Assembly: GCF_000397065.2 (NCBI RefSeq)
Contig: NZ_KE007317.1
Span: 314,969-378,968 of the forward strand
Source: Marinobacter lipolyticus SM19
GTDB taxonomy: Bacteria > Pseudomonadota > Gammaproteobacteria > Pseudomonadales > Oleiphilaceae
DNA: 64,000 bases
Direction of reading: 5' to 3'
Of this stretch, positions 26,760-34,387 are shown piece after piece. Position numbers and translations under genes: made by a program. The notes under the pieces are model-generated. The model saw only the letters and a list, made by a program, of their open reading frames with translations. It searched no databases and had not been told where the DNA came from. Within the stretch, counting starts at the first letter, position 1. Each line of letters begins with the position of its first letter.

Positions 26760-27277
26760 TCCGCTCCGAAACAGCTCGCAATATCCTGAACTTTTTGCTG
26801 TTCCAGGCCGGGTGGCTGATTTGCGTGCTGTATCCCGGGCTGCTGGCGGCTGGCGTCGTCGTGCTTTTACTGATCGCGCATTTTGTCCTGGTCAGTCAGC
26901 ATCGCTGGGTTGAAGCTCAATTTATAGGCTTCGGTACCGTGGTTGGCGGTGTCCTCGATGGCGTCTGGTTTCAGACGGGTGTGCTGGCCGACAAGTCAGG
27001 TGAGGTCATGCTGACCCCCGTCTGGCTGGTCGCAATCTGGGCCATGTTCATGACCACCCTGTGCCATTCGCTGCAATGGGTGAGCCGAAAGCGATGGTTG
27101 CCCTGGGTGCTCGCGCCAATGGCTGGCCCCTTCGCGTACTGGTCTGCCAGCCAGCTCGGAGCGGTGGAATTGCCGATGATGAATCTGTCACTGGTGGCAC
27201 TGGCTCTTGGGTGGATGGTGGTGTTCCCCTTGCTATTGCTGGTTCGCAACGCACTATACACGGAGCTTGCATCATGA
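26756..27277 (+). CDS. DUF2878 domain-containing membrane protein
   Basis: A 173-residue protein with about five membrane helices and conserved segments FLLFQAGWLICVL, QWVSRKRWLPWVLAPMAGP of the DUF2878 family, which is regularly encoded beside Cfa-like enzymes. It overlaps the methyltransferase by ATGA and the next gene by ATGA. Its role is unknown; membrane location fits substrate delivery or lipid access. Confidence 0.8.
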   Translation: MIRSETARNILNFLLFQAGWLICVLYPGLLAAGVVVLLLIAHFVLVSQHRWVEAQFIGFGTVVGGVLDGVWFQTGVLADKSGEVMLTPVWLVAIWAMFMTTLCHSLQWVSRKRWLPWVLAPMAGPFAYWSASQLGAVELPMMNLSLVALALGWMVVFPLLLLVRNALYTELAS

Positions 27278-28017
27278 AGGCTCACCAATCCCTGTCAATG
27301 GCCGCGGCCTGGCTACTGGCCACCGGGGCATATGCTGCTGAGTCAGCGTTTCAGTTCGTTGGAAAGGCCAGCGACAGCGGCTCCCTCGTCTATGAAGAAC
27401 ATCATACTGTGGCCGGAACTTGTCACCGTGGTATCTGGCAACCCGATACACATTCTGTGGATTACAGAGAGCCCGACACTGGACGGACCTTTGCCACCAA
27501 GCAACTGGACTACCAGCACTCGCCGCTTCGCCCGGCAATGACCTTCCAACAGCGGGCATTCGACGAATCTCTCATCGTGAAACAGGCTGATGACGATACC
27601 CTCGCCATTCGTTGGCAGACCCGGTCAGGGAAAACGGAAGCATTCAATGTAAGCTTCAACGATTCCGTCGTAGTGGATGCAGGCTTCGATAACTTCGTAC
27701 GCCGCAACTGGGATGCAGTGGTTTCTGGGCGCTCAGTCAACTTCCGTTTTCTGGGCCCGACCCGTGGCGAGCATTACGGGTTCGTGATGGAGGAGGCATC
27801 GACCAACAGGACCGATGCAGCCCACATCGTTCGCATAAGACCTTCAGGAATGATTGCGCGTTTCCTGGTAGACCCTATCATCCTGGGCTACAACGAATCA
27901 GGCGCCCTCACCGACTACATTGGCTTGAGCAATATCCGGAAATCCGAAGACGGTAACTATACCGTCCACATCCGCTACAACGTCATCCGACAGCCGGACT
28001 GTAAACTGACTCCATGA
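27274..28017 (+). CDS. Secreted hypothetical protein at the end of the lipid operon
   Basis: A 247-residue protein with a signal peptide cut after AYA (SMAAAWLLATGAYA-AES). The mature part is rich in beta-prone segments and Thr/Arg, with TCHRGIW holding one of two cysteines (the other is near the C terminus, QPDCK), which could form a disulfide. ATG at 27274 overlaps the DUF2878 stop, so a longer frame starting at 27061 is not the gene. Possibly a periplasmic partner for a modified lipid; I know no family. Confidence 0.7.
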   Translation: MKAHQSLSMAAAWLLATGAYAAESAFQFVGKASDSGSLVYEEHHTVAGTCHRGIWQPDTHSVDYREPDTGRTFATKQLDYQHSPLRPAMTFQQRAFDESLIVKQADDDTLAIRWQTRSGKTEAFNVSFNDSVVVDAGFDNFVRRNWDAVVSGRSVNFRFLGPTRGEHYGFVMEEASTNRTDAAHIVRIRPSGMIARFLVDPIILGYNESGALTDYIGLSNIRKSEDGNYTVHIRYNVIRQPDCKLTP

Positions 28018-28116
28018 CCACGTCCTCTCAGCCAAGGCGGAATCCCCGGTTGGCTGTGGTAAACTCCTGCGCTAAAGCCCATACCACTGAGCCAGCTAAT
28101 CAGAGAGTGTTCATCG

Positions 28117-28929
28117 ATGACCTTCGTTTCCTTCAACGTCAATAGTATCCGTACCCGCCTGCACCAGTTGGAAGAAGTGATCAACACCCTGAACCCGGAC
28201 GTCATCGGTCTTCAGGAAACCAAGGTGAAGGATGAGGAGTTCCCCGTAGAGGCGATCCGGGAACTCGGCTATCACGTGCATTTCCATGGCCAGAAAACCC
28301 ATTACGGTGTTGCGCTGCTGTCGCGGCAGGAACCAGAGAAAGTGACCAAAGGCTACCCGTGGGATGACGAGGACGCACAGCGGCGTCTGATTACCGGTCA
28401 ATTTTCCCGTAATGGTGAGAAAATCACTGTTATTAACGGCTACTTCCCTCAGGGTGAAAGCCGGGACCATCCGGTCAAGTTTCCCGCCAAGGAAAAGTTC
28501 TACAGTGACCTGATGCGGTATCTGGATGAACTGAAAGCAGAAGGCGGCCACATTGTGCTCATGGGCGATATGAATATTTCACCGACCGACAAAGACATCG
28601 GTATCGGGGCCGATAATGCCAAGCGCTGGTTACGCACAGGCAAATGTTCGTTCCTCCCGGAAGAGCGTGAATGGCTTGGTCAGGTCGAGAGCCGTGGTTA
28701 CACTGACGTTTTCCGCCATCTCCACCCCGACGAAGCCGATACCTTCAGCTGGTTCGACTACCGTAGCCGGGGATTTGAGCGGGAGCCCAAGCGGGGCCTG
28801 CGCATCGACCTGATTATGGCCAGCGACAGCCTGTTACCAAAGGCCAGGGAGGCCGGTGTGTCCTATGACATCCGCGCCATGGAGCGACCGTCGGACCACT
28901 GCCCGATCTGGGCCCGCTTCGATCTTTAA
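28117..28929 (+). CDS. xthA: Exodeoxyribonuclease III
   Basis: A 270-residue AP endonuclease/3'-exonuclease of base excision repair. Asn7 in FNVNSIR, metal ligand Glu34 in GLQETKV, the MGDMNISPTDKDIG segment and C-terminal MERPSDHCPIW with the catalytic Asp-His are present. Length matches E. coli XthA (268). It is followed 19 nt later by the PhaD-like regulator on the same strand. Confidence 0.96.
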   Translation: MTFVSFNVNSIRTRLHQLEEVINTLNPDVIGLQETKVKDEEFPVEAIRELGYHVHFHGQKTHYGVALLSRQEPEKVTKGYPWDDEDAQRRLITGQFSRNGEKITVINGYFPQGESRDHPVKFPAKEKFYSDLMRYLDELKAEGGHIVLMGDMNISPTDKDIGIGADNAKRWLRTGKCSFLPEEREWLGQVESRGYTDVFRHLHPDEADTFSWFDYRSRGFEREPKRGLRIDLIMASDSLLPKAREAGVSYDIRAMERPSDHCPIWARFDL

Positions 28930-28948
28930 TCCACAACCAGGCCGCGAC

Positions 28949-29578
28949 ATGAAAAAAATCAAAACCCGCGACCGAATACTCGACGCCAGCCTGATGCTGT
29001 TCAATGGCGTTGGTGAACCCAATGTCACGACCCTGCTGATCTCCGACGAACTGGAGATCAGTCCCGGCAACCTTTACTACCACTTCAAAAGCAAGGGCGA
29101 TATCGTCGGAGAACTGTTTGATCGTTACGAAGACGAGATGATTGACTTGCTCGCGGTGCCGGAGGACGTGGAGATCAGCCTTGATCAGCAGAGCTTCTTT
29201 CTCCACCTGCTGTTCGAAACGGTCGCGCGGTACCGTTTTCTGTACCAGGACCTGGTCAACGTCCTGTCCCGGTACGACCAACTGCAAAACAGATTCAAGC
29301 GGATACTGAAAAAGAAAACAGCAGCATTTGCCACCATTTGCGGAAGCCTGCAGCGTCAGGGCATGATGAACATCAGCGACAGCCAACTTTCATCTCTTTG
29401 TGAACAGTTGACGCTAACAGCCTGTTATTGGAGCAGTTATGACAGCCTTTCCCATCTGGATGACCGGGATGCAGTCGATCCCGGCCGGGGCGTCTACCAG
29501 ATGATGCAATTATTGCTGCCGTACCTCGGCCCCGATGAAAAAGAACAGGTTTGCCTGATGAGCCAGGACTACCTGTAA
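28949..29578 (+). CDS. phaD: TetR-family regulator, PhaD-like
   Basis: A 209-residue TetR-type regulator with an N-terminal helix-turn-helix (TRDRILDASLMLFNGVGEPN, ISPGNLYYHFKSKGDI) that resembles PhaD of Pseudomonas, which activates polyhydroxyalkanoate genes and phasins in response to acyl-CoA. The C-terminal ligand domain is helical. The next gene, on the opposite strand, is a phasin with stops 12 nt apart, which supports the assignment. No PHA synthase is within the window. ATG at 28949 chosen since a longer frame reads back into xthA. Confidence 0.72.
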   Translation: MKKIKTRDRILDASLMLFNGVGEPNVTTLLISDELEISPGNLYYHFKSKGDIVGELFDRYEDEMIDLLAVPEDVEISLDQQSFFLHLLFETVARYRFLYQDLVNVLSRYDQLQNRFKRILKKKTAAFATICGSLQRQGMMNISDSQLSSLCEQLTLTACYWSSYDSLSHLDDRDAVDPGRGVYQMMQLLLPYLGPDEKEQVCLMSQDYL

Positions 29579-29590
29579 CACTGCTTCGCG

Positions 29591-30010
29591 TTACTCCTCG
29601 GAATCATCCCCGATGTCACCCCGCAAACGGCGTAACTCGGCCTCCAGAGCTTCGATACGATGTTCCAGGGCGTCTATTTCCTCACGGCGGTGGATGCCCA
29701 ACCGCCGCAACGCTCCGGATACCCGCTGGTCGAACATATGTTCCAGCTTATCCCAGGTACCGGTGGCACGCTCACGAACATCGCCCACCCGATCCTCGAC
29801 GGTCTTGATCTGTTTCTCAACCACGCCGCGGGTTTTGTCCTCTAACTGCTCGCCCTCCTGGACCAGTCGCTCGAAGAATCGACCGGCGTCTTCTTCGGCC
29901 TTGGTGTAGGCCCCCAGTCCCGCCAGCCAGATCTGACGCGCGGAATCCTTTATTTTGCCCGCCAGCTGCGGATCATTATGGGGCTTGTTTTCGTTTTCAT
30001 CATCAGACAT
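29591..30010 (-). CDS. Phasin-family (PHA granule-associated) protein
   Basis: A 139-residue protein, acidic at the N terminus (MSDDENENK), then a helical phasin core (QIWLAGLGAYTKAEEDAGRF) and a C-terminal Arg/Glu-rich coiled coil (EEIDALEHRIEALEAELRRL). Phasins coat polyhydroxyalkanoate granules; PhaI/PhaF are the Pseudomonas members. GAGG lies 8 nt before the ATG. It faces the PhaD-like regulator, its likely controller. Confidence 0.82.
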   Translation of the reverse strand: MSDDENENKPHNDPQLAGKIKDSARQIWLAGLGAYTKAEEDAGRFFERLVQEGEQLEDKTRGVVEKQIKTVEDRVGDVRERATGTWDKLEHMFDQRVSGALRRLGIHRREEIDALEHRIEALEAELRRLRGDIGDDSEE

Positions 30011-30196
30011 GTAACAACCTCGGGGCTCAAAACTGCATAGTGGCACCATTGTATTACAGGCGATGGTGAATTTCAGTGGATAGTACGCGCCTGTAACCCG
30101 CACAACGACCGGCGGCAGTATAAGCACCCAATCAATATGAAAAAATGTTTTCAAAGTAAAGCGACTGCGGCTTGAAGTGTACAAATTATAGTCAAT

Positions 30197-30299
30197 ACTT
30201 CCCTATACCGGTGTCCCTGCTGATGCCGGTTTGTCTGGAAGTCTTTCATGGATACTACTCGCACGCCTCTGCCCGGCCACCAGTGCCGGGCTTTTTTTT
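30197..30299 (+). ncRNA. Candidate small RNA (not tested)
   Basis: About 100 nt with nested inverted repeats: outer ACTTCC (30197-30202) / GGAAGT (30237-30242), inner ACCGG (30207-30211) / CCGGT (30226-30230), then a short single-stranded stretch and a Rho-independent terminator. A TATAGT -10-like element (30187-30192) lies just before the first arm; no good -35 is seen. No protein-coding gene of the plus strand lies upstream to need this terminator. Inference from structure only. Confidence 0.45.
30271..30299 (+). terminator. Orphan Rho-independent terminator
   Basis: GCCCGGC (30271-30277) and GCCGGGC (30285-30291) enclose a 7-nt loop, followed by eight T. It faces the plus strand, 84 nt before the YeeE/YedE gene, with no gene before it on that strand. 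Confidence 0.85.
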
Positions 30300-30320
30300 G
30301 CTCAATCGGCACATATATCT

Positions 30321-30349
30321 ATTACATCTATGCTTATTCCATTTATAAT
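30321..30349 (+). promoter_or_regulatory. Sigma-70-like promoter of the YeeE/YedE operon
   Basis: ATTACA at 30321-30326, a 17-bp spacer, and a perfect TATAAT at 30344-30349 upstream of the 30383 start. The stretch 30310-30350 is unusually AT-rich for this genome and may also hold an ArsR/BigR-type operator, though I found no clean palindrome. Confidence 0.55.
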
Positions 30350-30382
30350 TTCAGGCTGTCCCCACATCCGAAGGAGCACTCA

Positions 30383-30820
30383 ATGATCGACATCTCGTGG
30401 AACAGTTTCACTCCCTGGTCTGCCCTTACAGGAGGCCTTTTGATCGGACTGGCAGCCGCCAGCTTTGTTCTGCTCAACGGTCGCATTGCCGGTATCAGCG
30501 GAGTTCTTGGCGGGCTCCTTGCGCCTCGTTCTGGCGATATCGGATGGCGGATTGCATTCATCCTCGGGCTGGTAGGCGCACCTGTCGCCTGGCTCATGAT
30601 GACTGAGCTGCCTGCCATAAGAATCGAGGCCGACTACCCTGCCATCATCGCCGCCGGTCTGTTGGTTGGGGTCGGCACTCGATACGGTTCTGGCTGCACC
30701 AGCGGACATGGCGTATGCGGTCTTTCACGCCTTTCTCCGCGCTCACTGGTGGCCACGCTATCCTTCATGGGTACAGGCTTCGTGACCGTATACCTGATTC
30801 GTCACGCATTCGGAGGTTAA
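30383..30820 (+). CDS. YeeE/YedE-family sulfur transporter subunit, N-terminal half
   Basis: A 145-residue membrane protein with four helices, first of two half-size YeeE/YedE (DUF395) proteins. The conserved Cys motif is in [21 protein letters not shown]. Family members import thiosulfate or other reduced sulfur species (E. coli TsuA; PmpA/PmpB). AAGGAG lies 7 nt before the ATG at 30383; a longer frame starting at 30248 would read across the terminator. The second half starts 4 nt after the stop. Confidence 0.82.
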   Translation: MIDISWNSFTPWSALTGGLLIGLAAASFVLLNGRIAGISGVLGGLLAPRSGDIGWRIAFILGLVGAPVAWLMMTELPAIRIEADYPAIIAAGLLVGVGTRYGSGCTSGHGVCGLSRLSPRSLVATLSFMGTGFVTVYLIRHAFGG

Positions 30821-30824
30821 GAAC

Positions 30825-31253
30825 ATGAAGTATTCGCTCTCAGCATTCGGTGCCGGACTCGTTTTCGGTCTGGGCCTGCTTATTTCAGGGATGGCGAATC
30901 CTGAAAAAGTGCTCGGATTCCTCGACATTGCTGGCCTCTGGGATCCCTCCCTGGCCTTTGTGATGGGAGGAGCAATCCTTGTTGGCTTTTTTGCCTTTGC
31001 AATTGCCCGCAAAAGAACGCTCAGTTTTCTCGGGTTCCACATGAAATTACCAGCAAGCGACCGAGTTGATACTCGCCTGGTGATCGGCAGCCTGATGTTC
31101 GGTGCTGGTTGGGGGATTGCGGGTTTTTGCCCGGGGCCAGGACTGGTCGCACTGGGGGCAGGCGAAATCAAAGCTGCGGTATTTGTCGCATCGATGATTG
31201 CAGGTATGGTGATCTTTGAAATGATCGAGAGCAGTCGCCGCCGCACCCAGTAA
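30825..31253 (+). CDS. YeeE/YedE-family sulfur transporter subunit, C-terminal half
   Basis: A 142-residue partner with four helices and its own YeeE motif (GAGWGIAGFCPGPGLVALGAG) with the conserved Cys in FCPGPG. The two halves together correspond to one full-size transporter. Co-transcribed with the previous gene and probably with the downstream DUF442 protein 103 nt away. Confidence 0.82.
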   Translation: MKYSLSAFGAGLVFGLGLLISGMANPEKVLGFLDIAGLWDPSLAFVMGGAILVGFFAFAIARKRTLSFLGFHMKLPASDRVDTRLVIGSLMFGAGWGIAGFCPGPGLVALGAGEIKAAVFVASMIAGMVIFEMIESSRRRTQ

Positions 31254-31356
31254 ACATTTTCCGGTAAAATAGTACCTGGCCGCTCTGAAAGATCCGTTCT
31301 GCTATGTCATCATTGCGGCATATTTTTCAACTCACCTTCAAAGGCTTGTTTGCATT

Positions 31357-31788
31357 ATGGACCTTAGAAAGATCGATGATCAGATAACCGTGGCTCCCCA
31401 GATTGCCGTCGACGACGTAGCGGAAATTGCCAGACTGGGATTCAGGACTCTGGTTGCCAACCGACCGGACCATGAGGAGCCCGGGCAACCGCCTATGGCC
31501 GAGCTTGAAGCCGCCGCCCGCGAACACGGTCTCAACTGGGTGTATTTGCCCGTGGAATCCGGCAATATCACCGACCAGGATGTGGATCAGTTCGCACCCA
31601 TGATCCAGCAGGCCGAAACCCCCGTATTGGCCTTCTGTCGTTCAGGCACCCGTTGCACGGCTCTGTGGGCCCTGAGCGCAGCCCGCAACACCCCCGTCGA
31701 GGTCATTTTCACCAAGGCTCGCAATGCCGGTTATGACATTGGCGGTCTGGCTCCCAGGCTCGCACAGCAGGCAGCCAGGCAGGGCTGA
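31357..31788 (+). CDS. DUF442/TIGR01244 rhodanese-like sulfur transferase
   Basis: A 143-residue phosphatase-like/rhodanese-like protein of the TIGR01244 (beta-lactamase hydrolase-like, DUF442) family. The active-site loop CRSGTR is that of a sulfur transferase more than of a phosphatase. In Xylella and Agrobacterium this domain is fused to a persulfide dioxygenase in the BigR operon, next to YeeE-type transporters. Here it is a stand-alone domain beside such a transporter. Function: persulfide transfer is likely but inferred. Confidence 0.75.
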   Translation: MDLRKIDDQITVAPQIAVDDVAEIARLGFRTLVANRPDHEEPGQPPMAELEAAAREHGLNWVYLPVESGNITDQDVDQFAPMIQQAETPVLAFCRSGTRCTALWALSAARNTPVEVIFTKARNAGYDIGGLAPRLAQQAARQG

Positions 31789-31837
31789 CGCGGACCAGAA
31801 CGGCCCATGCCATCAATCGCCAGCCAGGAATCAGCAA

Positions 31838-32947
31838 ATGCAGTACAAAGGAATAGAAAACTTTAACCACCGGCAGCCTGAGAAGCTTGGTGTACTGGTC
31901 ACCAATCTCGGTACGCCGGATGCTCCGACCCCTTCCGCGCTTCGACGTTACCTCGGTGAATTCCTGTCTGACCCACGGGTGGTGGAACTTCCCCGCCCCA
32001 TCTGGTGGCTGATACTGCACGGCATCATCCTCAGAATTCGGCCACGGAAATCCACTAAAGCCTACGCCGGGGTGTGGCAGCCTGAGGGATCACCGCTGCT
32101 GACGCATACCGCAAACCAGGCTGAAGGTATTCGAAAGATTCTGGCCAGGAAGTATGGCAATCACATTGTCGTCGGTTTTGCCATGCGTTATGGCAATCCC
32201 TCTATTGCCAAGGTGCTGGATGAGATGCAGGATCAGGGCGTCCGCAAACTGATCGTTCTTCCGCTCTATCCCCAGTACTCGGCGTCGACCTCGGCTTCAA
32301 CCTTCGACGCCATCGCAAAGGACTTTACACGCAGGCGCTGGCTCCCGGATCTGCGCTTCATCTCCCATTATCCGGATTACCCGCCTTACATTGAGGCAAT
32401 GGCGGCCCACATCCGGGCTCATTGGGAGCAGCATGGACGGAACCAGAAGCTTATTCTGTCTTACCACGGTATTCCTTTGAAATACCTGAAAAAGGGCGAT
32501 CCATACCACTGCGAATGCCACAAGACATCGCGATTGCTCGCGGAGTGCCTGGGCCTGGGAGCAGACGAATACCTGACCACTTTCCAGTCCCGCTTCGGGA
32601 GAGAGGAATGGTTAAAGCCATACACCGATGAAACCCTCAAGGCCCTGCCCGGAAAAGACATCACATCCATTGATGTGTTTTGTCCCGGCTTTTCCTCGGA
32701 TTGTCTCGAGACCATTGAGGAAATCAACGAAGAGAACCGCGAGTATTTTATGGAATCCGGCGGCCAGGGCTTTAGTTACATCCCCGCCCTGAATGCGTCT
32801 CCCGGGCATATTGATGCTTTGGTCAGATTGATAGAAGATAATCTCAAGGGCTGGACCGTTCCGGACAACAGCCCGGAGGCACTGCAACATCGGGATGTCC
32901 TGGCGCAACAACAGAAGAATGTGGTGTACCCGGACAGAACTTTCTGA
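31838..32947 (+). CDS. hemH: Ferrochelatase
   Basis: A 369-residue enzyme that inserts iron into protoporphyrin IX, the last step of haem synthesis. Shows GVLVTNLGTPDAP near the N terminus, the metal-binding His in SYHGIPLKYLKKGDPY, CHKTSRLL and FQSRFGREEWLKPYTDET. The ATG at 31838 is chosen; a longer frame reads back into the previous gene. pxpA follows 13 nt later, so the four genes may be one unit. Confidence 0.95.
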   Translation: MQYKGIENFNHRQPEKLGVLVTNLGTPDAPTPSALRRYLGEFLSDPRVVELPRPIWWLILHGIILRIRPRKSTKAYAGVWQPEGSPLLTHTANQAEGIRKILARKYGNHIVVGFAMRYGNPSIAKVLDEMQDQGVRKLIVLPLYPQYSASTSASTFDAIAKDFTRRRWLPDLRFISHYPDYPPYIEAMAAHIRAHWEQHGRNQKLILSYHGIPLKYLKKGDPYHCECHKTSRLLAECLGLGADEYLTTFQSRFGREEWLKPYTDETLKALPGKDITSIDVFCPGFSSDCLETIEEINEENREYFMESGGQGFSYIPALNASPGHIDALVRLIEDNLKGWTVPDNSPEALQHRDVLAQQQKNVVYPDRTF

Positions 32948-32960
32948 AGGTGCATGAACG

Positions 32961-33698
32961 ATGAAACTGAACTGCGACCTTGGTGAAAGTTACGGCCCAT
33001 GGCGTATGGGGCAGGATGAGCACGTTATGCCCCTGATCGACATGGCGAACGTGGCCTGCGGCTTCCACGCGGCAGACCCGATGGTGATTCGCCAGACCGT
33101 TGCCCTGGCGGCTCGGCACAAGGTAGAGGTAGGCGCCCACCCATCTTATCATGACATTGTCGGTTTTGGACGACGTTCAATCGTTCACTCCCCGGAAGAG
33201 ATCCAGGCACTGATGTTGTACCAGCTCGGCGCCCTGGAGGGTTTGTGCCGGGCTGAGGGCCTGCTGCTGAGTTACGTCAAACCTCATGGCGCCCTGAACA
33301 ATGACATGATGAGGGATGCCACCATTTTGCGAGCGGTGATGGAAGCTGTCCGGACCTACCACACCAACCTGCCACTGATGATACCGGTCACCACTCACTA
33401 CAGAAGGCACCAGGAGCTGGCCGGACGAGTAGGCATACCGCTCTTGCTGGAAGCCTTCGCCGACCGCGCCTACGATGATCAGGGGCAACTGGTATCCAGA
33501 AAGCTGGAAGGCGCGGTTCATCATGATCCGCAACGTATTGTCGACCAGGCCCTGTCATTTGCCACGAAGGGCGGCATCACCAGCGTCAATGGACAATGGC
33601 TCGAGCTGCCGGCGGACAGCCTTTGCGTCCATGGCGACAATGACAACGCACTGGCGGCGGTTCGCGCCATACGAGACGCCCTGCAATCAGCGCAATGA
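32961..33698 (+). CDS. pxpA: 5-oxoprolinase subunit A (LamB/YcsF family)
   Basis: A 245-residue subunit of the ATP-dependent 5-oxoprolinase that opens pyroglutamate to glutamate. Signature LNCDLGESYGPWRMG at the N terminus, ANVACGFHAADP, HKVEVGAHPSYHD and VKPHGALNND. Starts 13 nt after hemH. ATGA overlap with pxpB couples their translation. Confidence 0.95.
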   Translation: MKLNCDLGESYGPWRMGQDEHVMPLIDMANVACGFHAADPMVIRQTVALAARHKVEVGAHPSYHDIVGFGRRSIVHSPEEIQALMLYQLGALEGLCRAEGLLLSYVKPHGALNNDMMRDATILRAVMEAVRTYHTNLPLMIPVTTHYRRHQELAGRVGIPLLLEAFADRAYDDQGQLVSRKLEGAVHHDPQRIVDQALSFATKGGITSVNGQWLELPADSLCVHGDNDNALAAVRAIRDALQSAQ

Positions 33699-34387
33699 AG
33701 ATCTCGCCAGTCTCCGAAGACAGCGTACTGATCACCCTTGCCGACGATATCAGTGATACCTTGCCACGCCACATTGCCCGATTGTGTAACCTGATAGACG
33801 CAAGTAGTGATGACTGGTTGGTAGACCTTGTGCCCTCTTACACCACTTTGCTGGTGATCTACGATCCTGTGAGGATTGATTTCCGAGGAGTTGAGGCACA
33901 CCTGAACAGCTCTCTTCGAAAAGCCAGTGAAACCGTGCCAGACAGCCCCTACGGCGACTCGTCCGGCCAGGTCACCCACGACATCCCGGTATATTACAGC
34001 CCGGAAACCGGCCCGGACCTGGAATGGATCGCCCGGAACAACCGCCTCAGTGTTGATGATGTCATCAACTTTCATAGCGGTCGGAAATACACCGTTTATG
34101 CGATCGGTTTTGCCCCGGGTTTCGCATTTATGGGCGAGGTAGAGCCCGCCATAGCTGCACCCCGAAAGGACACCCCCCGCGCACGAGTGCCTGCAGGAAG
34201 CGTGGGCATTGCCAACCGTCAAACTGCGGTTTACCCCAAAGTCTCCCCCGGCGGTTGGCAACTGATTGGCAGGAGCCCTGTCAGCCTGTTCGATCCCGTC
34301 AACCTGTCTCTGCTCAACGTCGGCGATCTCGTGAGCTTTCATGCGGTATCCCGTGAGCGGTTCCTGAAACTGGGCGGTGAGCTGTGA
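33695..34387 (+). CDS. pxpB: 5-oxoprolinase subunit B (KipI/allophanate hydrolase subunit 1 family)
   Basis: A 230-residue PxpB, known by the motif FAPGFAFMGEVEPAIAAPRK and the GSVGIANRQTAVYPK segment. Forms a complex with PxpC. Start ATG overlaps the pxpA stop by 4 bp, and its own stop overlaps the GTG of pxpC by 4 bp. KipI of Bacillus inhibits sporulation kinase A, but there is no such kinase context here, so pyroglutamate metabolism is the better reading. Confidence 0.93.
   Translation: MKISPVSEDSVLITLADDISDTLPRHIARLCNLIDASSDDWLVDLVPSYTTLLVIYDPVRIDFRGVEAHLNSSLRKASETVPDSPYGDSSGQVTHDIPVYYSPETGPDLEWIARNNRLSVDDVINFHSGRKYTVYAIGFAPGFAFMGEVEPAIAAPRKDTPRARVPAGSVGIANRQTAVYPKVSPGGWQLIGRSPVSLFDPVNLSLLNVGDLVSFHAVSRERFLKLGGEL

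Larger units (their letters stand above)
30011..30382. other. Intergenic region between the phasin and the YeeE/YedE operon
   Basis: This 372-bp gap holds no protein gene. It contains a candidate structured RNA on the plus strand (30197-30299) with its own terminator, and after it an AT-rich stretch with a promoter for the YeeE/YedE operon (30321-30349). The left 150 bp must hold the phasin promoter on the minus strand, but I see no clear -35/-10 pair there. Confidence 0.6.
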
